A stretch of DNA of 64,000 bases from M3007 sp044226205 (GCA_044226205.1 JBGAHL010000019.1:30447-94446), one strand, 5' to 3'; shown: positions 1-9,097, numbered from the stretch's first letter. The notes: generated by a model not told the origin, from the letters alone. Program-made: numbers and translations.

Positions 1-6
1 TACCTG

Positions 7-79
7 TTTTCACCGCAAAGGCGCGAAAACGCCAAGAAATTCGCGAGCCCCTGACGTCTTCGCGCTTTTGCGGTAAAAT
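7..79. repeat. Palindromic ACCGCAAAG-type repeat
   Basis: Imperfect inverted repeat. The left arm begins TTTTCACCGCAAAGGCGCG (7-25) and the right arm reads back as TTCGCGCTTTTGCGGTAAAA (near 59-78). The ACCGCAAAG core also occurs in the array at 16583-16700, so it belongs to a dispersed family. It lies just beyond the stop codon of the minus-strand protease gene and may help end that transcript. Confidence 0.55.
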
Positions 80-97
80 ATTGTACGGGGGCCCGGC

Positions 98-2233
98 TTA
101 CCGTTTGCCGGCCAGGGCATCCATCCGAATCATGTCCTGCATGATGCGGAGGGTTTCGTACAACTGGATGTCCTTGCGGCGGTCCTTGATCCAGTCTTCG
201 TTGCGTGCGATGCGGCTGGTGTCGCTTTGGATCTGGGGCAGGTCGGCGGCCAGGTTTTCCACGACAAAGCCGTCGATGGGTTTGAAAATATTTTCAAAAC
301 GCTCGCTTTCCTTCTTTTGGCGCTGCTCCCAAAGGCGGTATTTCTCGGCCTGGAGCGGGTAGATACTCTGGTCGTCCATTTTGCGCAGACGGGATGCGTT
401 TTCGTTGATCAGTTTGAATGTTGGATCATCTTTTACGCGGTTGTCGCTGGCCATGCGCAGTTGGGGCAGGTCGGCGATATGGTAGGCGTTTTGACCGAAT
501 GCGACCGGGTCGATGGTATTGGCCTGGAGCGGGTAGTCGTTTTCGCGTTCGCCGTTGTCGAGCAGGTTGTAGAAGTCGGGCAACACGATGTCGGGCGTCA
601 CGCCGTCGAGCTGGGTGGTTTTACCCGTGATGCGGTAAAATTTCTGCACCGTGATCTTCATCTGGCCCAGCGGTTTTACGGAGTTGTCGCCCGTGGCGTT
701 GTCGAGGTCGAAGAAACGCTGAACAGTGCCTTTGCCGTAGGTGCGGGTGGCGCCGACGATGAGGGCGCGGCCGTAGTCCTGCATGGCGGCTGCCAGAATC
801 TCGGAAGCGGAAGCGCTGTATCCATTAACCATGACGATGAGCGGCCCGCCATACTGGACGCGCGGGTCGTAGTCTTCCATGATTTCGGGGTTTTTGGTGC
901 GGCTTTTTACCTGGACGATGGGGCCTTGTTCGATGAAAAGGCCCGACATCTGCACGACGTCGCGGAGCGAGCCGCCGCCGTTGTTGCGCAGGTCGAGGAT
1001 GACGCCCTTGACGTTTTCGCCCTTGAGTTTTTCAATTTCCTTGGCCACGTCCTGCGCGCAGGAGGTGAGGCCCTGGGGCGTGAAATCGGCGTAGAATTTC
1101 GGCAGGTAGATGTAGCCGACCTTGTCGCCGGGCGTCTGGGTGCTGCTCAGGATCAGCGATTTGGCGAAGCCGTCTTCCATGATGACCACATCGCGGGTGA
1201 GCGTGACGTCTTTCACGCTGCCGTCGGGTTTCTGGATGGTCAAAACGACGCGGGTGCCTTTCGGGCCGCGAATTTTGGACACCACGTCGTCGATATCGAG
1301 GCCCATCACGTCCATGGGTTCGGCGCCTTCCTGGCCAACCTTGAGCACCACGTCCTTGGGTTGCAGGTTGCCGTCTTTCCAGGCGGGGCCGCCGGGCACG
1401 ATTTCGGTCACGGAAGTTTTTTCGCCGTCGCTTTGCAGGCGGGCGCCGATGCCTTCGAGTTTGCCCGACATCTGGATGTCGAAGTTTTCTTTCTCTTTCG
1501 GTGAAAAATAGCCGGTGTGCGGATCAAAAACGTTGGTCACGGCATTGAGATAAATCTCCATGCGGCGATCGCGGTCCATTTTTTCCATGCGCTTGAACCA
1601 CTTGTCGTACACATCGAGCACTTTTTTGCGGCTTTCGGCTTCGAGGGTTTCAAAGGATTTTTTCTCGCCGGTGTAGGCGGGTTTTTCCTGCTTTTCCTGT
1701 TCGTCGTTGATGCGGTTGAGCACCTCGTACTTCATCCAGGCTTCCCAGCGCTGGCGCAATTCGGCGTCGTTTTTGGCCCAGGAGAGTTTTTTGCCGTCGG
1801 CTTCAAGGGTCTGGTTGGTCGTAAAATCGAGCGGTTTGGACAGGATATCGCGATACCAGCCCTGGGTTTTGGTCAGCGATTGATCGAGCAGTTGGGTCGA
1901 CAGGTTGAAAAACTCGAAAGTGCCGTTTTGGAGCTGGTTGTCGAGTTGTTGTTTGAACGGATTGAGCTGATCGATGTCGCCCTGGGTAAAAAAGCGTTTG
2001 CCTCCGTCGATGTTTTTCAGATACAGGTCGTACACCTGGGTGGAAAAATCATCGTCGATGGCTTTGGGCTGGAAGTGCATACGGTCCAGTCCGCCCAAAA
2101 TGGTACGGGCCAGTGCCGCTTCCTTTTGAGGGTTGGGGTCGCCGCCGCCAAACGGATGGAAACGGTTGACTACGAAGGCGATCCCGATTATCCCGACAAA
2201 GGAGAAAAATATCAGGGACGGTTTGAGTTTCAT
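98..2233 (-). CDS. prc: Tail-specific (carboxy-terminal processing) protease, Prc/Tsp type
   Basis: Periplasmic serine protease of family S41 that trims or degrades proteins from the C terminus. The 711-residue product has one N-terminal membrane segment or signal anchor (residues 5-25), a long helical N-terminal region of the Tsp type, a PDZ domain beginning around GARLQSDGEK, and an S41 core. The core holds LDLRNNGGGS, the nucleophile motif GYSASASEIL (Ser near 475) and the general-base lysine in TYGKGTVQ (near 499), about 25 residues later as expected for the Ser/Lys dyad. The start at MKLKPS is preferred because it puts the hydrophobic segment at the N terminus; an upstream in-frame ATG at 2293 would add 20 polar residues. 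Length fits Prc rather than short CtpA proteins. Confidence 0.93.
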   Translation of the reverse strand: MKLKPSLIFFSFVGIIGIAFVVNRFHPFGGGDPNPQKEAALARTILGGLDRMHFQPKAIDDDFSTQVYDLYLKNIDGGKRFFTQGDIDQLNPFKQQLDNQLQNGTFEFFNLSTQLLDQSLTKTQGWYRDILSKPLDFTTNQTLEADGKKLSWAKNDAELRQRWEAWMKYEVLNRINDEQEKQEKPAYTGEKKSFETLEAESRKKVLDVYDKWFKRMEKMDRDRRMEIYLNAVTNVFDPHTGYFSPKEKENFDIQMSGKLEGIGARLQSDGEKTSVTEIVPGGPAWKDGNLQPKDVVLKVGQEGAEPMDVMGLDIDDVVSKIRGPKGTRVVLTIQKPDGSVKDVTLTRDVVIMEDGFAKSLILSSTQTPGDKVGYIYLPKFYADFTPQGLTSCAQDVAKEIEKLKGENVKGVILDLRNNGGGSLRDVVQMSGLFIEQGPIVQVKSRTKNPEIMEDYDPRVQYGGPLIVMVNGYSASASEILAAAMQDYGRALIVGATRTYGKGTVQRFFDLDNATGDNSVKPLGQMKITVQKFYRITGKTTQLDGVTPDIVLPDFYNLLDNGERENDYPLQANTIDPVAFGQNAYHIADLPQLRMASDNRVKDDPTFKLINENASRLRKMDDQSIYPLQAEKYRLWEQRQKKESERFENIFKPIDGFVVENLAADLPQIQSDTSRIARNEDWIKDRRKDIQLYETLRIMQDMIRMDALAGKR

Positions 2234-2871
2234 GTCCGGAGAGTGTGTTTGATCAAAATCAGGCTGGCCAAATAGCCGGGAAAAATACTGCATCGCAAAT
2301 CGAATGATTGATGAAGAACAAAAATTTCAGGTACAGGGTTGGGCGTCTGCCGGTCAAATCGGGTGTTCGGGGCCTTTTCTTTGGCTGGCCTTCCCGCTCG
2401 GGCATTTTCCAAACGCAAGAATCTGCTCTTTGTGACGAAAGTACAGCCATTTTTCTACAAACGACCCACACCGGACGGCTGATCGAAGGTTTGGGGCTTC
2501 AGAGCGTGAAAGTTTAGTTAAAAATAATGTTGACCAACCGGATTGCCGATCGGGGCTTGTCGGCGGCCCGACCGATTGTCCCGATGATGCGTATCGTGGC
2601 GGGTTAAAAAATCCGCTTTCTTTTCAAGTCGACCATTTTTGGCAGTATTCTTGCCGTACCATTGTTCAAACCGCCCACTTGTTGTTACTTTCGGCTAACT
2701 GGCCGTTTCAATTCTAATACACACTTACACCAAACGGGGAAGGCGCTTCGGGCGCCTTTCCCGCTTCTTTTACAGGCGAAGGACGGCGGCGGGCGACCTG
2801 TTGTCGGCGCAACCCGATTTTTACCTGTAAAATTGCATCCTGATTTTTACCAACCCTCCCCTCCCAAAAGC
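2234..2871. other. Divergent intergenic region (prc / chain-length kinase)
   Basis: A 638-base gap between two divergent genes. No convincing coding sequence was found; an open frame from 2662 runs into the kinase gene but encodes a low-complexity, non-membrane extension and is not accepted. The right half forms the leader of the kinase gene and contains a strong hairpin near 2737-2762. No clear TAnnTTTG promoter was found; TTACTTTC near 2690 is the nearest match. Confidence 0.5.
2737..2762 (+). promoter_or_regulatory. GC-rich leader hairpin, possible attenuator
   Basis: GGGAAGGCGC pairs with GCGCCTTTCCC across a short loop, with one bulged base, and is followed by GCTTCTTTTA. This resembles an intrinsic terminator placed about 110 bases before the start codon of the Wzc-like gene. 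It could be an attenuator or the terminator of an unseen short transcript. Seen in sequence; function inferred. Confidence 0.4.
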
Positions 2872-5094
2872 ATGGATTTCGGCTACCTCCTCCGTATTCT
2901 GCTTCGCCGCAAATGGCTGATCGCCGGCGTCGCGCTGGGCGCCGCCCTGGCAGCTTATGTTTTTATCGGCCGCAAGCCTGAAAACTACCGGGCATCGGTG
3001 ATCATTTCGACCGGCATCGTCAATTACAAGGGAATCAATTCCGACAACTCCGACGCGTTTGTCCAGCAATACCAGGTGGAAAATGCCTTTTCCAACCTGA
3101 TCGAATTCGCCCAGTCGCGCTCCTGCATCAAATTGCTCACCATCCACATGCTGCGCCACGACCTCGAAGGGAAAGAAGGCCCGGCCTTCCGGCAAGGCAA
3201 CCGCGGGCTGTCCGCTTATTCCGATCAGGAAGCCGCGCAACTGCTGGGCGATATTGCACGCCTCGACCTCGACAGCATCAGCGACCCGGCTTTCAGCCAG
3301 CAGTTCGATTATTTGCTCGATAAAATAGCCCGTGCCTACGGCTACGACCACGACGCCATCCGGCGCGCCCTGAGCGTCAAAAGAAAAGGCGGCACCGACT
3401 ACCTGACGATCGACATGGTGACCGAAAATCCGCAGTTGTCGCAGTTCATGGCCAATGCCTACGTCAACCGGCTCCTGGTTTATTATCAAAACCTGTCGGT
3501 GCGGGAAAAGAAGAAAAACGTAGAGTTCTACACACAACTGGCCGCCGAGAAAAAGTCCGTGATGGACACCATCAAGGAGCGCAAATACGCCTACCTCGCG
3601 GCCCGCGGGTTGCCGGCGTTGGGTAAACAAAGCGAGGAACTGGTGAATAAAATCAAACAACTCGAACTCGAACGGCAGTCGGCCATGTCGAGCCGCGACG
3701 CAGCCTCGGCTTCCGTGCAGCAGATCGATCGATATTTGAACAACCGCCAGTCTTTGCACGCCGACGAAACCCGCAGCCGGGTGCTCGACAAATACAGCGC
3801 TGCCGACCAAAGCGAACGCGTGCGCCAGCTCCGCGAGCAAAGCGTCAAAACCGGCGGAAAAGACCCTGAAATCGAATCGCAACTTGCAGAGGCCCAGGAA
3901 GATCTGGAGCAAACCATCCGCCGCTCGGCGGGCAATATCGGCAAGCCCAAACAGGACGAGTCGCGCCGCACCAAAGAGGATCTTTACAAGGAAAAAGTAC
4001 AGGCCGATGTGGAGCGCATCGAAGCGGAAAAAGCCGTGGAGCGCACCAGTTCCGAACTGGCCCGCGCCCGCGCCGAGCTGACCGTCAAGGTGGGTGAAGA
4101 CGAGGTCAGCAGCAGCCTCGACGCCGACCAGCTGCGCGCCGAGGAGGAGTTCAAAAAGGTGAATGAAAACCTGATCGCCGCCAAACTTGCCCTGGCCAAT
4201 ACCGAAAACCCGCTGCACATCATCGAAAACGCCCAGTTGCCCGAATGGCCGGAACCCAATCGCCAGGTGCTCATCAGCATCTTCGCAGGCGTGGTGGCCG
4301 GCACCATGACGATCATCGGGCTGTTCCTGCTGGCCTATTTCGACCATAGCCTTCAGTCGCCGGAACTGTTTCGCCGTTACGTGGAAGGCGTAGGGTTGCT
4401 GGGCGCCGTCAACCGCGTGCCCCTGCGCGGCCTCAACCTGCAGACGGTGTTTCAAACCAGCAGCGAAGTGCCCCAGCACGTGGTTTTTCGGGAGAGCCTG
4501 CGCAAAATCCGCACCCTTTTACTCAAGTCGGGCAACAAGACGATCCTGTTCGTCAGCACCAAACCCAAAGAAGGCAAAACCTTCATGATGAACGCCCTGG
4601 CACACTCGCTGGCCGCCAACGGCAAACGCGTCGTGCTGGTCGATACCAACTTTAAAAGCCCGCGACTCAGCGAATTCGCGGGAGCGCCCTCTCACCAGGC
4701 GGACGCGATCAACCAGGCTATCGCCGATAGCGGCCTGAGCGAAGTTTTTCGCAAAAAAGACGCCGCCGATGCGCGGGAAACCGTCACGGTCGACGTGATC
4801 GGCAATACCGACCTGCACCAGTCGCCTTCCGAGCTGCTGCCGCCCGAGGCATTTCGGCAGTTTTTGACTGCCCTGGGCGAGCAATTCGACTATATTTTCC
4901 TCGAAGCTGCCGCGCTCAACGACTTCTCCGACGCCCACGAACTGGCGCCTTTTGCCGACCGTGTGATCGCCGTATTCAACGCAGGCTCCGTGATCGGCTC
5001 GCCCGACAAAGACTCGATCCAATACCTCAAGGATTTGGGCGAGCAACTGGAAGGCGCCATCCTGACCGGCGTGGACGCGCGCAACGCGGGCTGA
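2872..5094 (+). CDS. Wzc-like polysaccharide co-polymerase with degenerate BY-kinase domain
   Basis: Inner-membrane protein of the chain-length determinant/tyrosine autokinase family, 740 residues. Order: Wzz-type N terminus with first membrane segment (about 16-34), a long periplasmic region rich in coiled coil (about 210-450), second membrane segment (about 466-489), then a cytoplasmic P-loop domain. The Walker A-like element is STKPKEGKT (near 561) and the A' element VVLVDTN (near 587). The position expected for Walker B reads YIFLEAAA (near 676), with Glu replacing the usual Asp. There is no Tyr-rich C-terminal tail. The start at MDFGYL is chosen because it puts the first helix correctly. 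No export or glycosyltransferase genes adjoin it, so the polysaccharide it serves is unknown. Confidence 0.85.
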   Translation: MDFGYLLRILLRRKWLIAGVALGAALAAYVFIGRKPENYRASVIISTGIVNYKGINSDNSDAFVQQYQVENAFSNLIEFAQSRSCIKLLTIHMLRHDLEGKEGPAFRQGNRGLSAYSDQEAAQLLGDIARLDLDSISDPAFSQQFDYLLDKIARAYGYDHDAIRRALSVKRKGGTDYLTIDMVTENPQLSQFMANAYVNRLLVYYQNLSVREKKKNVEFYTQLAAEKKSVMDTIKERKYAYLAARGLPALGKQSEELVNKIKQLELERQSAMSSRDAASASVQQIDRYLNNRQSLHADETRSRVLDKYSAADQSERVRQLREQSVKTGGKDPEIESQLAEAQEDLEQTIRRSAGNIGKPKQDESRRTKEDLYKEKVQADVERIEAEKAVERTSSELARARAELTVKVGEDEVSSSLDADQLRAEEEFKKVNENLIAAKLALANTENPLHIIENAQLPEWPEPNRQVLISIFAGVVAGTMTIIGLFLLAYFDHSLQSPELFRRYVEGVGLLGAVNRVPLRGLNLQTVFQTSSEVPQHVVFRESLRKIRTLLLKSGNKTILFVSTKPKEGKTFMMNALAHSLAANGKRVVLVDTNFKSPRLSEFAGAPSHQADAINQAIADSGLSEVFRKKDAADARETVTVDVIGNTDLHQSPSELLPPEAFRQFLTALGEQFDYIFLEAAALNDFSDAHELAPFADRVIAVFNAGSVIGSPDKDSIQYLKDLGEQLEGAILTGVDARNAG

Positions 5095-5096
5095 TT

Positions 5097-5702
5097 TTAC
5101 ACCAGACGGATCACACCGCGCTGCAGCCATTCGCGGGTTTTCAGGATGGCGACCATCGAAAGGGCATCGGTAATTTCGCCCGACAAAACCATTTCCACGG
5201 CTTCTAAAAAAAGGATGCGCCGCACGGCAAGATCCTCGGTTTCTTCGGGTTGCGCGACGCCAAAACTCAGTTCCTGCGCCACATAGGCCACCCCGTACTC
5301 GTCGCTGACCGAATTGGAAGGATGCAATTCGAGCAGGGGCGTCCAGCGCGCGGCGCGCATGCCGGTTTCCTCAAGCAGCTCGCGCTGTGCCGCCAGCAAG
5401 GGGTCGGTACCTTCGGGCCCGCCGCCTTCCGGGATTTCCCAACTGTACTGATCGAGTGTGTAACGATACTGGCCGACCAGCCAGGTGTAACCCTCCGCGT
5501 CGAGCGGAACAATGCCGATTGCCGTGTTTTTAAAATGTACAACGCCGTAGATGCCCGGCCCGCCGGACGGGTTGCGCACCTCGCGGTGAGACACCCTGAT
5601 CCACGGATTTTCATAAGCCGTTCGGTCGCTGAGGGTATGCCAGGGGTTGGGGTGTTGGTCAGGGTCTTTTTTGTGGAAATGGTATGAATTGATGTCTTTC
5701 AT
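5097..5702 (-). CDS. Nudix hydrolase (ADP-ribose pyrophosphatase-like)
   Basis: Predicted cytoplasmic hydrolase of nucleoside-diphosphate-linked substrates, 201 residues. The Nudix box is visible as GGGPEGTDPLLAAQ followed by RELLEETGM, with the REUxEExG catalytic helix intact. The Glu normally found before it (GE-D-P) is Thr here. The EIPEGG preceding the box and the overall length resemble ADP-ribose or sugar-nucleotide pyrophosphatases; the substrate cannot be assigned. The start at MKDINSYHF is chosen because the longer frame upstream has no family features. Its stop lies 2 bases from the convergent kinase gene; its start faces the divergent esterase gene across 57 bases. Confidence 0.88.
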   Translation of the reverse strand: MKDINSYHFHKKDPDQHPNPWHTLSDRTAYENPWIRVSHREVRNPSGGPGIYGVVHFKNTAIGIVPLDAEGYTWLVGQYRYTLDQYSWEIPEGGGPEGTDPLLAAQRELLEETGMRAARWTPLLELHPSNSVSDEYGVAYVAQELSFGVAQPEETEDLAVRRILFLEAVEMVLSGEITDALSMVAILKTREWLQRGVIRLV

Positions 5703-5759
5703 GACAATAACAACGTGCGAGACGGCATTTTTTGGGACCTTTGCCCAAAATTTTTCCAA

Positions 5760-7193
5760 ATGTTGCACAAAAACCGAGTTTACCCGATTGGAGCCTTGTT
5801 GTTGTTCTGGCTCCTCCTTCCTGCCCTTGTTTTCGCCCAATTGACCATCAAGGTCGTGGCCGTACCGGCCAACACACCGCAAGGGGCGAACATTTACATT
5901 GCAGGTACTTTTAACAACTGGAACCCCTCCGATCCGACCAAGATCCTGACTTCGCTCGGGGGCGGACAGTACCAGATCGTCCTGAATCCGCCCGCGGGCA
6001 CGGTGGAATTCAAGTTCACCCGCGGCGGCTGGCCCACCGTGGAAGGCGATGCCAACGGCAACCAGTTGCCCAACCGCACCACCACGTACAACGGACAGCC
6101 GAAAACCGTGGAACTCACCATTCTGAGCTGGGAGGATTTGCCGTCGGGCACCACGGCTGCTGCCAATGTGACGCTCCTCGACGACGATTTTTACATGCCG
6201 CAGCTCAATAAAAACCGCAAAATCTGGATTTACCTGCCGCCCGATTACCAGACGAGCACCAAACATTATCCCGTCTTGTACATGCAGGATGCCCAGAACC
6301 TGTTCGACGATTACACCAGCTTTTCAGGAGAATGGGAGGTGGACGAATCGCTCAACGAGCTGTTCACGCAGGGCGACTACGGCTGCATCGTGGTCGGTAT
6401 CGAAAACGGCGGCGCCGACCGGCTCGACGAGTATTCCCCCTGGGTCAACAGCGAGTACAACGAAGGTGGCGATGGTGCGGCTTACGTCGAATTTATGGTC
6501 AATACCCTGAAACCCTACGTCGATGAGCATTACCGCACCCTGCCCGGCCGCAACACGACCGGCGTCATGGGCAGCAGTATGGGCGGCCTGATCTCGATGT
6601 ACGCCCTCGCCGAACGGCAGGATGTGTATGCCAAGGCCGGCATTTTTTCCTCGGCCTTCTGGTTTGGCGGAGACGGCCCGGTCAACAACGTGCTGGCCAA
6701 CCCCAAGGAAGGCGATGTGCGGGTCTATTTTCTCGCCGGCGCCGATGAAGAAGGTGATGGCAACCAGTCCAACTACGTGGTGGAAGACATGCAGGCCGTG
6801 GCCAATGCCATGACTACCGCGGGTTTTGGGCCCAATGAAAAACAGGTGGTGATCAAAAATGACGGCCAGCACGCCGAATGGTTCTGGGCCCGCGAATTTC
6901 CGGACGCCTACATCTGGCTGTTTCAAAACTCGGTGGCTACCTCCGGCCCTGCCCAGAACACGACGTTCAAAGTGTTCCCCAACCCGGCCGGCGACTGGGT
7001 TCGGCTCTCCGGTTTCGACAACGAGGCCAAAGTGCGCATCCAGATCCTGGGCGCCGACGGCAAACTCTGGCGCGACACCACCGTCACCGCGGGCGAAGCG
7101 ATCTGGACCGGCGATCTGCCTGCCGGCGCTTTTGTTGTCAAGGCAAAAAGCAAGGGCAAGGCCTGGAAAACAGCCAAATTGCTGTTGAATTAA
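5760..7193 (+). CDS. Secreted esterase with N-terminal glycogen-binding-like domain and T9SS signal
   Basis: Predicted secreted alpha/beta hydrolase of the putative esterase (Esterase D/feruloyl esterase) family, 477 residues. Order: signal peptide ending ALVFAQ, a CBM48/CBM20-like beta-sandwich marked by NIYIAGTFNNWNPSD, the catalytic domain with nucleophile motif GSSMGG (Ser-273), acidic residues in AGADEEGDG and a histidine in DGQHAEWFW, then a T9SS type A sorting domain starting FKVFPNPAGD. The combination suggests an enzyme acting on acylated or phosphorylated glucan-associated substrates, which is inference. The start at 5760 gives a proper signal peptide; 5715 is an alternative. Confidence 0.88.
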   Translation: MLHKNRVYPIGALLLFWLLLPALVFAQLTIKVVAVPANTPQGANIYIAGTFNNWNPSDPTKILTSLGGGQYQIVLNPPAGTVEFKFTRGGWPTVEGDANGNQLPNRTTTYNGQPKTVELTILSWEDLPSGTTAAANVTLLDDDFYMPQLNKNRKIWIYLPPDYQTSTKHYPVLYMQDAQNLFDDYTSFSGEWEVDESLNELFTQGDYGCIVVGIENGGADRLDEYSPWVNSEYNEGGDGAAYVEFMVNTLKPYVDEHYRTLPGRNTTGVMGSSMGGLISMYALAERQDVYAKAGIFSSAFWFGGDGPVNNVLANPKEGDVRVYFLAGADEEGDGNQSNYVVEDMQAVANAMTTAGFGPNEKQVVIKNDGQHAEWFWAREFPDAYIWLFQNSVATSGPAQNTTFKVFPNPAGDWVRLSGFDNEAKVRIQILGADGKLWRDTTVTAGEAIWTGDLPAGAFVVKAKSKGKAWKTAKLLLN

Positions 7194-7223
7194 GACCCGG
7201 CCAATTGGCCTTTTGGGTCAGGT

Positions 7224-7313
7224 AAACGGATACTGGCAGCACTGATTTGTTGGACCAAATCCTGGTTTGAGCAATTCAAAAGGGAAAGTTGTCCGTGCTG
7301 CCAGTATCCGTTT
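7224..7313. repeat. 19-bp perfect inverted repeat downstream of esterase
   Basis: AAACGGATACTGGCAGCAC (7224-7242) is repeated in inverted form at 7295-7313 with a 52-base loop, followed by TTTTTT-like sequence. It may act as the esterase terminator. Its right arm sequence CCAGTATCCGTTTTTT recurs in the same orientation at 9134-9149, on the other side of the IS island, which ties it to the repeat structure of this region. Confidence 0.6.
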
Positions 7314-7319
7314 TTTGTT

Positions 7320-7351
7320 ACTGCTTAGGTCAGAGCGATGAGGGCACTGCC
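7320..7351 (+). repeat. 32-bp direct repeat, left copy
   Basis: The sequence starting ACTGCTTAGGTCAGAGCG is identical to 9098-9129. Together the two copies bracket about 1.75 kb holding the IS element and GC-rich repeats. Confidence 0.8.
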
Positions 7352-7360
7352 GCGTTTAAT

Positions 7361-7393
7361 ACCCCACCCCCAGCCCCTCCCCCTCCGGGGAGG
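7361..7393 (-). repeat. GC-rich dispersed repeat (ACCCCACCCCCAGCCC type)
   Basis: A 33-base C-rich unit that is the reverse complement of the units at 8953-9032 on the other side of the IS. It looks like a dispersed palindromic element with a CTCCGGGGAGG end. Confidence 0.7.
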
Positions 7394-7473
7394 GGAGCCG
7401 ATCCAGCTTAGTATTTTTTCAGTCAAATTATCTGATAAGCAACAACTTGCGATCTACTCCCCTCCCCGGAGGT

Positions 7474-8951
7474 GAGGTTAACCCATAAATCCCTGTTTTT
7501 GGGAATCAATAAAGTTCATTGAAAGATTGAAGCCATCTACAAGGTTTTGGAAGTACTTCCAACCGGCCCAAATAGATTGCCACCCTGGCAAGCCATGGTG
7601 TTTCATACCCTGATGTCCACCCATTCTGCCCAGGAGGAGGATAAGCCAGAGGACAGAGTCTTTTTTGCAAAGCGTTCTGTCAATGGGCATAAGGTATTTG
7701 TTGTCCAGGATTTGAGCGAGTTTAAACTCCTCGGGGGTAAGTATTTGATCTGCATTTTGGTCTGCATCGGTTTGGGCCAGATGCCTTGTGCGTAGCAGGG
7801 CGATGGCCAGCAGGCTGAGCAGGGTAATGGCATTGAAAAGTGCTTGCGCAGAGTTGAGTTGTCGTTCTTCGATGGCGCAACCGGTTTTAAGGCATTTATG
7901 AAAGTCTTCACAGGTTGTCCATCGTTTGGCATAGACTTCAATGAGGCGTTCTGCCTGCCCCAGATCACTTATGGTCAAGTTGGTAAGCAGGGTCCAGTGG
8001 GCATTTTCTTGATTTTCAATTGGTTCAATTTGTCGTAGATCAAGCACATAGAGTGGCTTTTGAATATCGTCGAACTGAACTTTGGCCCAGCGTACCTCGC
8101 AGTTGCGCAAATGTTTTTTGCCTTGTTTGTCCAGAATGGATCGTTGGATGAGTCCAGCAGGCGTCGTTTGCTCCATACAATCCTGTAAGGTGCGTGGGCT
8201 GTTTTGCTCCTTGCGATTGTAATGGGAACGCACCAAAAATGGTTGTCGGCATTTGCCTGCATGGTTGAACAAGTCGGCTATGTCCGCCTCCCGATCAAAC
8301 ACTTGAACAAGAGGAATGCCTGTCTGGCGTTGAAATCTACGCCCAAACTCAAACCCTTCTACCCACTTGTAACTCTCTTTTTGCTCGAAGGGCCTTTGCT
8401 TGCGTTGATGTTTTTTGCCAAAATCGCCTCGCGGACGCTGAATAAATTGCTGAACAGCCAAACCCCAGGGAACAAATTGTTCATCAGTCAAAATCCCGTG
8501 GTGGATCAGTACGCCGTTATCATGGGGACGCTCCACGTACCCTAATTCAACTTTTCGGTTGTGATATTTCCCAAAAGTACTATCCTGAAACAAGTACAAA
8601 CACGAAGGCTTTTCGTCAGCCGATAGCGAACGAGCCCATTGAATCAGCCCCTTGCGATAAGAATTAAGCATATCACCGGGGGCTACCTTATCATGATTCA
8701 GAAAGCGATAAAAACCTTTCAAATCGTGCATGTTTTTAAATGCCTTGGGAAAACTTTCGGCACTCCCCGCATGCCAAAGCGTGCGCTGTGAAAAAAAAAC
8801 AACGCTGGTTCAAGCGTCGGTCACAGAATCGATAATGTGCCATTTGCTCATGTATTATCGGTTCAATAATCATCACTCCCTCGTTTTAGTGGCTTCAATA
8901 TTTCAAAGAACGCTGTTTTTTTCAAAAAACAGGGATTTATGGGTTAACCTC
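7474..8951 (-). mobile_element. IS4-family insertion sequence (about 1.48 kb)
   Basis: Bounded by perfect 27-bp terminal inverted repeats at 7474-7500 and 8925-8951; the conserved inner part reads GTTAACCCATAAATCCCTG. A single transposase gene fills the element on the minus strand, with its TAA stop lying inside the left repeat. The flanking bases do not form an obvious direct target duplication, and GC-rich repeats abut both ends, so the exact element boundary may differ by a few bases. Confidence 0.85.
7478..8873 (-). pseudogene. IS4-family (Tn5-like) transposase, frameshifted near its N terminus
   Basis: DDE transposase. The long frame (from 8731, 417 residues) carries the first Asp in YLFQDST, the second in DREADI, and the Y-x2-R ... 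E-x6-K signature in YAKRW and EDFHKCLK, all of the Tn5/IS50 type. The family's N-terminal DNA-binding segment is not in that frame: it is found in another frame starting at ATG 8873 and including CDRRLNQR. The two frames meet at a run of nine T (minus strand; 8791-8799 are A on plus). Eight Ts would join them. The gene is either inactivated, affected by a sequencing error, or expressed by slippage. An in-frame TGA blocks extension of the long frame upstream. Confidence 0.8.
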
Positions 8952-8952
8952 T

Positions 8953-9032
8953 CCTCCCCGGAGGGGGAGGGGCTGGGGGTGGGGTGTCAGAACCTCCCCG
9001 GAGGGGGAGGGGCTGGGGGTGGGGTGTCAGAA
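8953..9032 (+). repeat. Tandem duplication of 40-bp G-rich unit
   Basis: Two identical 40-base copies (8953-8992 and 8993-9032), each beginning CCTCCCCGGAGGGGG and ending GTGTCAGAA. The same unit occurs inverted at 7361-7393. Between 9033 and the gene at 9167 no coding sequence is seen. Confidence 0.8.
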
Positions 9033-9097
9033 GCGGGCAAAGGTTCACTCGATATCTCCACGTTAATCTAGCCAGTTACGAAATAAATAAAATCGTA

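Noticed and set aside
227..1504. 425-codon plus-strand open frame opposite the tail-specific protease
   Set aside because: Antisense shadow of a GC-rich gene with full S41 and PDZ motifs; its translation is a low-complexity mix of Val, Phe, His and Gly with no domain.
2821..4479. 552-codon minus-strand open frame opposite the Wzc-like gene
   Set aside because: Shadow frame; composition is artificial and it overlaps a gene with clear motifs.
7464..8961. Target-site duplication of the IS
   Set aside because: The bases next to the two terminal repeats are not identical direct copies; the flanks look inverted rather than duplicated because of GC-rich repeats.
8953..9032. CRISPR array
   Set aside because: Two directly abutting 40-bp units without spacers, and the same unit occurs inverted on the other side of the IS; no cas genes in the window.
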